A stretch of 64,000 nt of DNA from a virus: the IMG/VR virus record IMGVR_UViG_3300044697_000029, positions 1 through 64,000 of that record. One strand, written 5' to 3'. The notes beneath the pieces are model-generated. The model searched no databases. It was given only the letters and a program-made list of their open reading frames with translations, and was not told the origin of the DNA. This document shows, in pieces, positions 40,294 to 48,625 of the stretch; positions within the stretch are counted from its first letter, which is position 1; each line of letters starts with the position of its first letter. The position numbers and the translations under genes were made by a program.

Positions 40294-40393
40294 CTTCCCC
40301 TCGCGTCTCGGTTGGTTCGTCGCCCAACCCCATATCCGGCATGCAACGGAGACGCAAGGATGTCTTTGGCCATTGAGGCAGCGAAAATACCGC

Positions 40394-40423
40394 TTGACAG
40401 GCGCGTGAGGGCGTCGGTAGCGT
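40394..40423 (+). promoter_or_regulatory. Candidate late promoter
   Basis: TTGACA (40394-40399), 18 bases, TAGCGT (40418-40423). It lies directly upstream of the NusG-like gene and the virion operon. It falls within the longer possible reading frame of that gene, which supports the shorter start at 40486. Confidence 0.5.
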
Positions 40424-40485
40424 CCGCCCCGCTTCGGGAGCCCGCGCAAGGATCGTGCGGCGCGCCCGGCGGTAGCCGTAGCGGG

Positions 40486-41010
40486 ATGCGATTCCAGCCC
40501 GCCGGCTTTCGACCCGGTATCCCCTGGCATTGCATCTACGCCAAGCCGAACGAGGAATCCCGCGCCGAGCGGGAAATCATCAAGCAGGGATTCGCGGCGT
40601 GGGCGCCGATGGAGATAGTCCGGCTGCCCGATCGCCATATCAGGGTTCGGCCGATGCTGCCGCGGTATCTGTTCGCTCAGTTTGATGCCGACGCCGAGCC
40701 GTGGGGGTCACTACGCGATACCCGCGGCGTTTCGCACGTCCTGACCGATTCGGCCCTCCGACCGTTGGTTGTGCCGGACGCTGCCCTCTCCATCATCCTG
40801 GACCAATGCGCGCCCAATGGTGTGGTGCCATTGCCTGAAGAGCGGGAAGTGCGGCGGCGCGATGTCGTCCGCGTCCTTGATGGACCTTGGCGCGATTTTT
40901 CGGGCATCGTAGGCTTGACGGCCAAGACACGGGTAGAGGTGATGCTCATGATTTTCGGGCGCCTTAGCCCCATCCCGTTCAGGCGCGATCAGGTCGAACT
41001 GGTGGCCTAG
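40486..41010 (+). CDS. NusG/RfaH-like transcription elongation factor
   Basis: This codes for 174 aa from ATG 40486, close to the usual NusG length. The NGN domain has PGIPWHCIYAKPNEESRAER and PMLPRYLFAQFD, then TRGVSHVLTD. The C-terminal KOW domain is VRVLDGPWRDFSGIVG. It probably binds the polymerase clamp and helps it through the long late operon that follows. An upstream ATG at 40360 with GGAG would add 42 low-complexity residues and is the alternative. Confidence 0.72.
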   Translation: MRFQPAGFRPGIPWHCIYAKPNEESRAEREIIKQGFAAWAPMEIVRLPDRHIRVRPMLPRYLFAQFDADAEPWGSLRDTRGVSHVLTDSALRPLVVPDAALSIILDQCAPNGVVPLPEEREVRRRDVVRVLDGPWRDFSGIVGLTAKTRVEVMLMIFGRLSPIPFRRDQVELVA

Positions 41011-41013
41011 AAA

Positions 41014-41451
41014 ATGGCGCGCAACCGCACGACATTTCCACCCGGCAAAGGAACAGGATGGGGCGGTCCGGCCAGAGGGCCGGGCGCCGGTCCAAAGTTC
41101 GAGAAGTTCATGGAAGGCAACCAGACCGAGCATCCCGCGGGCGACGATTATCGCGAGCGTCGGCAGAAACGCCGCGAGTTGCGCGCCGCTGGCGCCGAAA
41201 GGCTTCAGCAGTTGAAGGACCATCTAGCCGATCTAGCCCTCAATGCCGAGCATGAAGCCACGCAGGTTAGCGCGACCGTCGCGTGGCTAAATCGGGAAGA
41301 GGGGATGCCGGCACAGACGAACAAGAATCTGAATGTCGATGTCATCAGCGGTCTCCCGCTCGACCAACAGCGAGCTATTGCGGCGGCTCTCGACGCTCTC
41401 CCCGACGACGCGGGCGACGATGCGGGAGGCGCTGCGCCGCAGCATCACTGA
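41014..41451 (+). CDS. Probable small terminase subunit
   Basis: This codes for 145 aa. The start RNRTTFPPGKGTGWGGPARG resembles the Gly/Pro-rich N-terminus of many small terminases. The central helices (AAGAERLQQLKDHLADLALN, VSATVAWLNREEGMP) and position directly before the large subunit support the call. It overlaps the large subunit start by 32 bases. No HTH is obvious, so certainty is moderate. Confidence 0.55.
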   Translation: MARNRTTFPPGKGTGWGGPARGPGAGPKFEKFMEGNQTEHPAGDDYRERRQKRRELRAAGAERLQQLKDHLADLALNAEHEATQVSATVAWLNREEGMPAQTNKNLNVDVISGLPLDQQRAIAAALDALPDDAGDDAGGAAPQHH

Positions 41452-42139
41452 GGCCGAGCGCGGCCGGTTCATCGACACACTCTATCCCCACACGGGGCCT
41501 CTACGCCGCGAACTCTACATCAAGCACCTGGAGTTCTGGCGCGCGGGCGCGGTGCATGACGAACGGGCGTTCGTTGCAGGGAATCGGACCGGTAAGACCA
41601 CGTGCGTATCATACGAGGATGTACTGCACCTGACCGGTGATTATCCGGAGTGGTGGGAAGGCAGGCGCTTCGATCGCCCGATCACATGCTGGGCCTGCGG
41701 CACAGATGCCAAGGCAGTGCGCGAAAAGCTGCAGCCTGCATTGATTGGGCCGGCCGAAGCGCGAGGGACTGGGATCATCCCCCGCGACCGGCTTCTGCGG
41801 ACCTTCGCACGAAGCGGCACGGCGGACGCAATCGACTTTGCACTCGTTCGCAACCAGTTCGGCGGATTGTCGCGCCTGGTGTTCAAGGCATACGAACAAG
41901 GGCGTGAATCGTTCCAGGCCGCCGAGGTCGATGTCGTCCACCTGGACGAAGAGCCGCCGATGGCGATCTACACCGAGGCGCTGACCCGCACGCTCTCGAC
42001 GGTGCCCGGGCGGCGTAACGGTATTCTGGTCTTCAGTTTCACGCCACTCCAAGGACTGAGCGACGTGGTTCTGCAGTTCCTGCCTGGCGGTGCATACCCC
42101 GCAACGGAAGAGGTCCGCAAACAGGCGTGGGGATGGTAA
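41420..42139 (+). CDS. Large terminase subunit, N-terminal (ATPase) part, interrupted
   Basis: ATG 41420 opens the ATPase domain. RAFVAGNRTGKTTC is Walker A and EVDVVHLDEEPPMA is Walker B with the catalytic Glu. FSFTPLQGLSDVVLQF is the coupling motif. Translation stops at TAA 42137 after EEVRKQAWGW. The homologous protein continues at 42626 in the same frame, 489 bases on. Joining the two gives 493 aa, the usual length of such terminases. The packaging motor cannot be complete without splicing or without two separately translated halves. Confidence 0.78.
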   Translation: MREALRRSITEAERGRFIDTLYPHTGPLRRELYIKHLEFWRAGAVHDERAFVAGNRTGKTTCVSYEDVLHLTGDYPEWWEGRRFDRPITCWACGTDAKAVREKLQPALIGPAEARGTGIIPRDRLLRTFARSGTADAIDFALVRNQFGGLSRLVFKAYEQGRESFQAAEVDVVHLDEEPPMAIYTEALTRTLSTVPGRRNGILVFSFTPLQGLSDVVLQFLPGGAYPATEEVRKQAWGW

Positions 42140-42625
42140 ATGCGGGTTGTTCTACCCTAGGTAGGTGCGGTATATCTCCCCGATGTGCCCCACCCAGCCT
42201 TCTGCCGTAGAACGGCTAGCCAAGCGAATAAGAGAGAGTGTGCGCGCCGATATAGCAGCCGCGCTTCTGCCTAATGTTCCGTCTGCCTCGGACGGAGAGC
42301 ATTTCCGTCCCATGCAATTTGATCCAATGAGTCAATCGCGGCCCGCATTGCAGCCGCCGCAAAAAGATCAAGGAGAACCGTCGTCAAAGCGCCATTCCGG
42401 TGCGCGAACTTAATTGCTAGGTACTCGACGGTCCCCGTCTGCCCCACGCAGGGGAGCGCCTTGAGGCTCAACGCCACATCGCCACGAGCGTACGCGCTGC
42501 GCGCTTCTTGTTCGGTAAACGAAGGTTCGTGCCATCCTCTGTCGCCGCTGCAACACAGTTTTAGGGCAGGTCAGCGACTCAAAAGAACTGCTTCACGCAA
42601 TGGCTGACTACCTCGCGGGAGGTGG
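42137..42625 (+). other. 489-nt in-frame insertion in the terminase gene (intron-like)
   Basis: Removing 42137-42625 joins AWGW to NITRYVVQAGW in frame with nothing missing from the expected sequence. The junction is ambiguous by two bases (GG on both sides). The insert has stops in the terminase frame. Its 3' end has a 7-bp stem (GGTCAGC at 42569-42575 with GCTGACT). I looked for group I (P7/S element) and group II (GUGYG, domain V) landmarks and could not confirm either. It also carries a leftward open frame. Confidence 0.6.
42271..42570 (-). CDS. Leftward open frame inside the terminase insertion
   Basis: The frame is open for 99 codons between stops. It reads as real protein: GWHEPSFTEQEARSAYARGD, then QTGTVEYLAIKFAHRNGALT and DLFAAAAMRAAIDSLDQI. 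There is no ATG; GTG 42477 would give 68 aa. It may be a truncated gene carried by the inserting DNA. Confidence 0.4.
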   Translation of the reverse strand, partial: PALKLCCSGDRGWHEPSFTEQEARSAYARGDVALSLKALPCVGQTGTVEYLAIKFAHRNGALTTVLLDLFAAAAMRAAIDSLDQIAWDGNALRPRQTEH

Positions 42626-43390
42626 AACATCACGAGATACGTAGTACAAGCCGGATGGGCCGACTCACCGCACCTTTCGCCAGACGCCACGGAGGAGCTT
42701 GCGCGCTCGTATCCACCGAATGAACGGGACGCCCGCATGCGCGGCATCCCTTCGCTCGGGGCGGGCGCGATTTACCCCGTGCCGGAAAGCGAAGTCGTCG
42801 TGCAGCCGTTCAAAGTGCCGCACTATTGGCCTATCTGCTACGCCCTGGATGTCGGCTGGAACCGCACTGCTGCGCTATGGGCCGCTCACGACACAGAGAC
42901 CGACACAGCCTATCTCGTGAGCGAGCACTATCGAGCGCACGCCGAGCCGCCGATCCACGCTGAGGCGATCAAGGCGCGTGGCGCGTGGATACCTGGAGTA
43001 ATCGACCCAGCGGCGCGCGGACGCAGCCAGAAGGACGGCGCCGCCCTGATGACGACCTATCAGGAGCTTGGGCTAAGGCTAACCGCCGCGAACAATGCCG
43101 TCGAAGCGGGCATTTACGAGGTGTGGACGCGGTTTTCAACGGGACGCCTGAAGGTCTTCGCGACGCTGCAGAACTTCCTCGCGGAGTATCGTATCTACAG
43201 GCGCGATGAAAAAGGCCACATCGTGAAGGACAGCGACCACCTCATGGACGATTGTCGCTACATCTGCATGAGCGGCCTTGATATCGCGGCATTCCGACCG
43301 CCAGAACTGGTGCGCGGTCTGGTCGGGAAGCCGAAACAGGAATGGTCCCCCCGCGCCGCACTCGATTCCGATGGATACGGATTGCGATGA
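42626..43390 (+). CDS. Large terminase subunit, C-terminal (nuclease) part
   Basis: Starting at NITRYVVQAGW this frame encodes the terminase nuclease domain. The acidic residues are CYALDVGWN, PGVIDPAARG and HLMDDCRY, the RNase H-like triad. EARSYPPN-type and GIPSLGAGAIYPVPESE segments match large terminases. There is no start codon before the ATG at 42737, which would lose conserved residues, so expression probably depends on removal of the 489-nt insert. Confidence 0.75.
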   Translation, partial: NITRYVVQAGWADSPHLSPDATEELARSYPPNERDARMRGIPSLGAGAIYPVPESEVVVQPFKVPHYWPICYALDVGWNRTAALWAAHDTETDTAYLVSEHYRAHAEPPIHAEAIKARGAWIPGVIDPAARGRSQKDGAALMTTYQELGLRLTAANNAVEAGIYEVWTRFSTGRLKVFATLQNFLAEYRIYRRDEKGHIVKDSDHLMDDCRYICMSGLDIAAFRPPELVRGLVGKPKQEWSPRAALDSDGYGLR

Positions 43391-43602
43391 GCGTTCTCGG
43401 CCTCGGCGCATCGCCGCCTCCCGTGCCACCGCCGCCTCCGCCGCCTCCCACGCCAGCGTCGCCTGCGATCAGCCAAGTGGCGTCCAGCACGGCGCAGCAG
43501 GCAGCAGCGGCGGCAGGGGCCGGATTCGGGGGCACGTTGCTGACCGGCGCACAGGGGGCCGCACAGCCGAGCACGTCGCTGAAGACCCTTCTTGGCCAAT
43601 AG
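43387..43602 (+). CDS. 71-aa Pro-rich conserved podoviral protein
   Basis: It starts in an ATGA overlap with the terminase. A run of prolines (residues about 11-24) is followed by an Ala/Gly part with LLTGAQGAA, ending in SLKTLLGQ. The Pro-rich start and the KTLLG end recur in small genes between terminase and portal in podoviruses, as I recall. Probably a virion or assembly component. Confidence 0.6.
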   Translation: MSVLGLGASPPPVPPPPPPPPTPASPAISQVASSTAQQAAAAAGAGFGGTLLTGAQGAAQPSTSLKTLLGQ

Positions 43603-43603
43603 C

Positions 43604-43780
43604 GTGACCGAATCCGTCTGTCTTTTCGACTCCCTTCGCGACCTGTTTCATGCGGTGCAGTACGAGCGGTGGTTGGGTCGGGTGTACGGAAAGATCGAGG
43701 AGCATGAGATGACCGTGAAGGCCATGCTGACGGCCTACGCGATCGACCGCGGTCTATCATGGCGCCCGACGAATGCCTGA
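43604..43780 (+). CDS. 58-aa hypothetical protein
   Basis: GTG 43604 follows the preceding TAG directly. The protein is helical (SLRDLFHAVQYERWLGRVYG). It overlaps the portal start by 8 bases. Function unknown. Confidence 0.5.
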   Translation: MTESVCLFDSLRDLFHAVQYERWLGRVYGKIEEHEMTVKAMLTAYAIDRGLSWRPTNA

Positions 43781-45614
43781 ATCTGCTGCCCAACGCCGCT
43801 ACGCCCGCGGCAACGGTCTCGATCCGGCACAACCGTTCTATTTCCAGTCATCCCCAACGATGCTGGGGATGCAGCCGGCAAACGACAGCGCGCCGGCGCC
43901 CGTTGCTCCGTCGTGGCTGGGTTGGCCCGACCTCTACCGCCATCTGGAAGCGCGGCTCGCGGCCGAAAAGACGTGGCGGCTGTCATGGTGGCGGCTGTGG
44001 GGAGATATCGCCCGGTTCGAGCTTCCGAGGCGGTACCACGCGTTTTTGACGGAGAACGACTACAACAGGGGCACGCGCCGCGACGGTGCCATCCTCGACA
44101 ACACCGCGACGCAGGATGGTGAGACCTGTGCCGGCGGCATCATGACGGTCTGCACGGACCCCGATCGGGAGTGGATCAAGCTGGGCGCGCCGGCCGGCGT
44201 CGAGGTCGATCGCGACGGGCAGATGTTCTTCGATGACCTGACCGAACGGCTCCGCTTCGTGCAGGATGAGACCAACTTTTACGAGAGCCTGAACCAGTTC
44301 TATGAGGACCTGACGTTCTTCGGAACCGGCGTGGCGATCGACTATGACGATGCCGACAACATCTTCGTCTGCCGGAATCCGTGTGCCGGCGAGTTCTGCC
44401 TCGCGAGCGGTGCCGGCAACGAGGACCAGTCGCTTTTCGTCGAGGAACGCCGGACGGTTGCGCAGATCGTTGAGATGTTCGGGCTGGACAACTGCCCGCT
44501 CGATATTCGCCAGCAGTTCGTCCAGAAAGGTGGCGCGCTGGAACAGGAGCGCATCGTCGGACATGCCATCGAGCCGAATTTCGCGCTGTCGGACGGTAAC
44601 GGTGGGTCCGTTGGCAGGTTGCCGGGCCATTTCACGTGGCGCGAGGTGTACTGGATCGTCGGCAAATCCGACACCGCGCCGCTGAGCATCGCGGGCTTTC
44701 AGGAGAAGCCCTTTGCTGCCTCGCAGTGGCATCGTGTGTCCAACGACCCCTACGGCCACGGGCCGGGATCGACGGTGCTTGGCGACACGATCGAACTGCA
44801 AATCCTCACGGCGCGGCAGGCCGAACTGGTGGAGAAGATCGGTCGGCCCCCGATGACGGCGCCGGTCTCGCTCAAGAACGAACCGCACTCGATCAAGCCC
44901 GACCAGATCACGTATTACGATGCGACCACTTCCGCGCCGCAGTTCAAGCCGATATTCGAGGTCGATGCGCGCGCCTTGGTTGGCATCAACGCCTCGATCG
45001 CCGCCGTGCAGGAGCGCATCCATCGCGGCATGCACGCCGACCTGTTTCGGATGATCCAGGAACTGTCACAACGCCCAGGCCAGAAGACGGCAACCGAGAT
45101 CGACGCGCTTCGGGAAGAACGTCTGATGCAACTCGGGCCGGTGATCGGCCGCGTCTATCGCTACGGCATCCGCCCACGGATCAACCGGCAACTGGCCATC
45201 TTGCGGCGCCGCGGGCTGTGGCCGAAGATTCCGCAATCGATGCGCCGGCTGCCGTTGCAGATCGAGTTCATCTCGATGCTGACCCTGGCGCAGCGGGCCG
45301 GGGCGGTCGGCTCGATCGAACGGACGTTTGCCTTCGCCCAATCGCTGGCGCCCGATCCGCGGTTCGCTGAGAGCGGCGACGTGCTGGATGCCGACGAAGC
45401 CGTGCGAGAAGCGGCATCCTTGCGCGGCGCACCGTCCCGGATTATCAGGGCGGCGGCGGACGTGCGGAGGATCAGGGCGGCACGCCAGCAGGCCGTGTCG
45501 GCGCAGCAGCAGGCACAGACCGCGCAAGCAGCCGTGGCGGGAGCGCAGCAGTTGTCGCAGACCAGTCTCAATCCGGGGAACGCCCTGGGGGCCATGTTGC
45601 AGGGGGCACGGTGA
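43773..45614 (+). CDS. Portal (head-to-tail connecting) protein
   Basis: This codes for 613 aa, normal for podoviral connectors. WWRLWGDIARFELPRRYHAF, then DNTATQDGETCAGGIMTVCT, opens the conserved region. NQFYEDLTFFGTGVA, HRVSNDPYGHGPGSTVLGD and the clip/stem region ending in a Gln/Ala helix (QQQAQTAQAAVAGAQQ) match the family. Twelve copies should form the DNA gate. The N-terminus carries SAAQRRYARG, a motif seen in other virion-region genes here. Confidence 0.82.
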   Translation: MPESAAQRRYARGNGLDPAQPFYFQSSPTMLGMQPANDSAPAPVAPSWLGWPDLYRHLEARLAAEKTWRLSWWRLWGDIARFELPRRYHAFLTENDYNRGTRRDGAILDNTATQDGETCAGGIMTVCTDPDREWIKLGAPAGVEVDRDGQMFFDDLTERLRFVQDETNFYESLNQFYEDLTFFGTGVAIDYDDADNIFVCRNPCAGEFCLASGAGNEDQSLFVEERRTVAQIVEMFGLDNCPLDIRQQFVQKGGALEQERIVGHAIEPNFALSDGNGGSVGRLPGHFTWREVYWIVGKSDTAPLSIAGFQEKPFAASQWHRVSNDPYGHGPGSTVLGDTIELQILTARQAELVEKIGRPPMTAPVSLKNEPHSIKPDQITYYDATTSAPQFKPIFEVDARALVGINASIAAVQERIHRGMHADLFRMIQELSQRPGQKTATEIDALREERLMQLGPVIGRVYRYGIRPRINRQLAILRRRGLWPKIPQSMRRLPLQIEFISMLTLAQRAGAVGSIERTFAFAQSLAPDPRFAESGDVLDADEAVREAASLRGAPSRIIRAAADVRRIRAARQQAVSAQQQAQTAQAAVAGAQQLSQTSLNPGNALGAMLQGAR

Positions 45615-45859
45615 TCAAATCCTATCCCGCCCATCCCCAGGTTCTGCAACGCGACGCCGGGTCTGAGGCGATGCTGATGTGGCCCAGGAACGCCGAGATT
45701 GATCTCGCGCACGTGACGGGCGCCTATCCGGTGCCATACGTGCCGCCGATGGTTGATCCGGTGTCTAACGTGGTCGCGGTGCAGCATGGCGGCCAGACGA
45801 CGGTGATCCACGCCGATTTCGACCAGTTCCAGCGGGATTGGGAGGCAAGCCGGCGATGA
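45611..45859 (+). CDS. 82-aa hypothetical protein
   Basis: GTG start overlapping the portal stop. Contains HVTGAYPVPYVPPMVDPV and ends HADFDQFQRDWEASRR. Conserved-looking small head-region protein of unknown role. Confidence 0.5.
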   Translation: MIKSYPAHPQVLQRDAGSEAMLMWPRNAEIDLAHVTGAYPVPYVPPMVDPVSNVVAVQHGGQTTVIHADFDQFQRDWEASRR

Positions 45860-46716
45860 GCCGCGAAAGCAAACAGGACGATCCGTGGGAGCGCCGTGCA
45901 CTCTACGGGTGCGCCGCCGCTCTTGGTGGCAACGTGCCGCAAGCAATCCGGGATTTCGCAGGCCATCTTGACCAGGCCGCTGATGTGTTGGCCGATGCGC
46001 CCTGGATTGAGGGCAATGCTATGAGCGGCCACATCTTCGAACGATATGGGGGAGGCGGCGCCCGCAGTAGGCTCGGGGTGGGAAGGAGGCTCGCGCTCTC
46101 CGAAATACCGGAATGGATCGTTCGCATGAGCGATGACGCTGCGCAATGCAGGATGGCCGAGCTCGGGGCCGACCATGAAGCTCTGGGGCAAACTGTTGCC
46201 ACGGACATTTTCTATGGTAGCCCGCAGGCGGACCCATGCAGTTGCATCGGGCTATCGGCCTTTTGCGAGTCACCCCAAGGAAACGTGGTTGACGGCGGTG
46301 GTGACGGCGGCTCGTCGATCTGGCTGCTCTCATGGCACCAGGAGGAACTTTATATCGCCTATCCAAAAGGCAGTATGGCTGGCCTCATGCGCCACGATCT
46401 CGGTCTTCAAGTGGGAGAGCGGGATGCAACGGGCGCCCGAGAGGTTGTTTACACAGAAGCGTCGGAAGTTTCGTTGGCGATAATTCCTCAGAGGGCACAA
46501 AGCGTAGTGCGTATCGCAAACCTAGCTGGTGTCGTGGGAGCGCGGCTGGATCAGTTGATGAGAGCGGCTCTGGGCATGCTCGGCGATACAAAAGGAAGGC
46601 CGACATTTTACATGAACCGCACGGTAGCGGCGGCCCGTGGCAGTACAGAGCCGCTGGATGACTATCCGGTGCGTATCGCCGACGAACTGCGTTTTGATGA
46701 GGCGAGGGTTGCCTGA
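45856..46716 (+). CDS. Truncated paralogue of the major capsid protein (1)
   Basis: This codes for 286 aa. It aligns along its length with the capsid protein at 49903. ADVLADAPWIEGNAMSGHIF matches NEIYDDLVWKEGNTNTGHVY; ATDIFYGSPQADPCSCIGLS matches AGQFFYGNGQTNPASFTGLS; SSIWLLSWHQEELYIAYPKG matches SSIWLIGWSPRSIYGVFPRG; PTFYMNRTVAAA matches PAIYFNRTVGGF. It ends VRIADELRFDEARVA, nearly as in paralogue 2. It lacks part of the N-terminal arm. A minor capsomer, a pentamer form or an assembly chaperone are possible. Confidence 0.7.
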   Translation: MSRESKQDDPWERRALYGCAAALGGNVPQAIRDFAGHLDQAADVLADAPWIEGNAMSGHIFERYGGGGARSRLGVGRRLALSEIPEWIVRMSDDAAQCRMAELGADHEALGQTVATDIFYGSPQADPCSCIGLSAFCESPQGNVVDGGGDGGSSIWLLSWHQEELYIAYPKGSMAGLMRHDLGLQVGERDATGAREVVYTEASEVSLAIIPQRAQSVVRIANLAGVVGARLDQLMRAALGMLGDTKGRPTFYMNRTVAAARGSTEPLDDYPVRIADELRFDEARVA

Positions 46717-47147
46717 TGTCTCGCGAAACCGAGTTCCTCACGCGCCACAAGGAAGACCTGACGCAAGCCGCCGAGATGTGCCGCACACTTCAGCGCCAGG
46801 CCGTCGAGGTCTCGCCGCGGCATCGCACCTACCTGCGGCTTCTGCAGACCTGCAAGCGGCTGGAAGGCACCTGCCGTCAGATGGCACATGAGCGCGGCGA
46901 CGACTTCACGTGGTTGCAGCTTGGGCACCACTATCACGCGGTATCGCGGAAGGTGACGGCGCTGCGGCACGAGGGGAAATGGCTGCTGTTCGGGAAGTTG
47001 GCTGAGGTATTCGAGGCTGGGATGCCGCAGGTCGGGCGGCTGGCCACGACTGCGACGGGGCTGACCAGCATGAGCACTTCGCCGCTGCTGATCCTGCCGC
47101 CCTACCTGCGTGGCGGCAAAATGGATGGACGGATTATCGTGCCATGA
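46716..47147 (+). CDS. 143-aa hypothetical head-region protein
   Basis: It starts in a TGATG overlap. Helical throughout (LTQAAEMCRTLQRQAVEVSP, LQTCKRLEGTCRQMAHERGD), ending LLILPPYLRGGKMDGRIIVP. It lies between two capsid paralogues and probably acts in head assembly. No family recognised. Confidence 0.5.
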   Translation: MSRETEFLTRHKEDLTQAAEMCRTLQRQAVEVSPRHRTYLRLLQTCKRLEGTCRQMAHERGDDFTWLQLGHHYHAVSRKVTALRHEGKWLLFGKLAEVFEAGMPQVGRLATTATGLTSMSTSPLLILPPYLRGGKMDGRIIVP

Positions 47148-47833
47148 CCGCACGATGGCTGAGTGACCCGGGTCGGCCCACTGAACTGGCGTGGTTCTTT
47201 GACGCGCCGTGGGAAGCGGCCAACCAGCGGCGCTGGCACAAGTACAATGTCCTTGCCACATCGTCGCCTATACGGATGATGTCAGGTGTGCTTGCGCTCA
47301 GCGCACCAGCAAAAGACGTGCTGCGGCAGGTAATCTACGGCAACCCCGTCGCTCAGAGCGTCGCGGGTCAGCCGCTGACCGAGATGATGGGCCTCGCGCC
47401 TATGTTTGCTAGCCGCGATCCGGGCGACGCCGCCAATGCGGTGAATGTCCTGGATGCTGGTGGCACGAGCAACCTATGTTCCGCGTGGTTGATCGGGTGG
47501 GGACCGCGCACGGTATTCATGGTCTCGCCAGATGGGGATCCACCTTCCCTCGAAGGCGAATGCGGCATTGCGGTTGCGGACTGGCGCTATGTGGTGCGAA
47601 TCGCGAACATCGACGCTGTTTCGCCGAACTTCAATGCGCTGGCAATGATGGCGATGGCGAGTATCCGTCTGCCGCGCCTGACCTGCGATGAGAACCTGCG
47701 GCCAATGTTCTATGTCACAAAGGACGTGGAAAATCGGCTGAAGGACGATGTGTCGAAGCACGTTGAGCGGTTCAGTGGCGTCCCTATCCGTGTGATTGAT
47801 GAACTGCGGAGCGACGAGGCGCGCATCGCTTGA
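47144..47833 (+). CDS. Truncated paralogue of the major capsid protein (2)
   Basis: This codes for 229 aa. AANAVNVLDAGGTSNLCSAW matches AANAVNVFDGGGRSTNNSSI of the capsid. WLIGWGPRTVFMVSPDG matches WLIGWSPRSIYGVFPRG; VADWRYVVRIANID matches VEDWRWGVRIANLD; PMFYVTKDV matches PAIYFNRTV. It ends IRVIDELRSDEARIA, almost as paralogue 1. It is shorter at the N-terminus and in the region after the P-loop-like ARG of the capsid, so it is unlikely to form the main lattice alone. Confidence 0.7.
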   Translation: MTARWLSDPGRPTELAWFFDAPWEAANQRRWHKYNVLATSSPIRMMSGVLALSAPAKDVLRQVIYGNPVAQSVAGQPLTEMMGLAPMFASRDPGDAANAVNVLDAGGTSNLCSAWLIGWGPRTVFMVSPDGDPPSLEGECGIAVADWRYVVRIANIDAVSPNFNALAMMAMASIRLPRLTCDENLRPMFYVTKDVENRLKDDVSKHVERFSGVPIRVIDELRSDEARIA

Positions 47834-48189
47834 GTGACTATCCCTACGCCTCCCGCGTCGCGGCTGCTGATGCCGCTATCGAAGACGTCCTCGATCCAGG
47901 TGCGGCTGCCGCTCGCGAGGAACAGAACCGCGAACACGAACGCGCCAGACAGCAACGCCGAGCGTTCCTGATGCAGACCATGCAGCATCCCGAAGGCCGG
48001 AAGTGGCTCAAGGAGATGCTGGACCGGTTCCACACGTTCGAGGCCCGCATGGCATCGGTGAACGGCATGGCGCCCGATCCGATGGGCACAATGCTTCTGG
48101 CCGGCGAGCAACGCTGCGGCTGGTGGATTTGGGAGCAGTTGGACGACGCCGATCCAGTCGTGGCTTCGAGACTGCGGAGGAATGCGTGA
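47830..48189 (+). CDS. 119-aa small head-assembly-region protein
   Basis: TTG start overlapping the previous stop. After a charged helix, MQHPEGRKWLKEMLDRFHTF and MLLAGEQRCGWWIWEQL follow a pattern common to small podoviral proteins before the scaffold gene. Function unknown. Confidence 0.6.
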   Translation: MSDYPYASRVAAADAAIEDVLDPGAAAAREEQNREHERARQQRRAFLMQTMQHPEGRKWLKEMLDRFHTFEARMASVNGMAPDPMGTMLLAGEQRCGWWIWEQLDDADPVVASRLRRNA

Positions 48190-48422
48190 GAACGATCATC
48201 AAGGTGGACGAAGGCTGCCTCAACGGGCTGCTGACGACGCGGTTCATCGTGTTGGATCACGACTGCTGGTCGTTCGGCGAGCGTGTCAGTCAGGTCGATG
48301 CGGCGCTCGCCTCCATTCGGGACAGCGAAGACGCGGAGTGCCTGCGGGTGTTCGGCCAGGAGTTCTGCCCTGCTGTCGTGCCAGATGAATGTGAGACTCT
48401 GGTCGCGGCGAAGATCAGATAG
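48186..48422 (+). CDS. 78-aa hypothetical protein
   Basis: GTG start in a GTGA overlap. Begins MRTIIKVDEGCLNGLLTTRF; the centre SFGERVSQVDAALASIRDSE is helical. Its end overlaps that of a leftward gene by 8 bases. No family recognised. Confidence 0.5.
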   Translation: MRTIIKVDEGCLNGLLTTRFIVLDHDCWSFGERVSQVDAALASIRDSEDAECLRVFGQEFCPAVVPDECETLVAAKIR

Positions 48423-48588
48423 GGCGCGCGGTCCCCGGCAACTCCATCGTAGGGAACGGCACTCCGGCTGGAGTGCAGAAATACCATCCTGCCGCTTCAA
48501 CCGAGTAGCGGAACGCCGCATCCTCGGATTCCCGTTCGCGCCGATCCGCTTCGACCATCGCTTGACCGGTGTAGGTGCGCTCGCTCAT
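48415..48588 (-). CDS. 57-aa leftward gene inside the virion operon
   Basis: ATG 48588 has GGGAGAG upstream. MSERTYTGQAMVEADRRERE leads to FRYSVEAAGWYFCTPAGVPF. Opposite to every neighbour, it is probably an inserted accessory gene. Confidence 0.5.
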   Translation of the reverse strand: MSERTYTGQAMVEADRRERESEDAAFRYSVEAAGWYFCTPAGVPFPTMELPGTARPI

Positions 48589-48625
48589 GATTTGCTCTCC
48601 CTGCGGCACTAGGGAAGTTCAAGCG

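Noticed and set aside
42137-42625. Definite group I or group II intron
   Set aside because: No convincing P7/S pairing, GUGYG start or domain V was found by eye; reported only as intron-like pending a covariance-model search.
43983-45035. 350-aa leftward open frame
   Set aside because: Antisense shadow of the portal gene.
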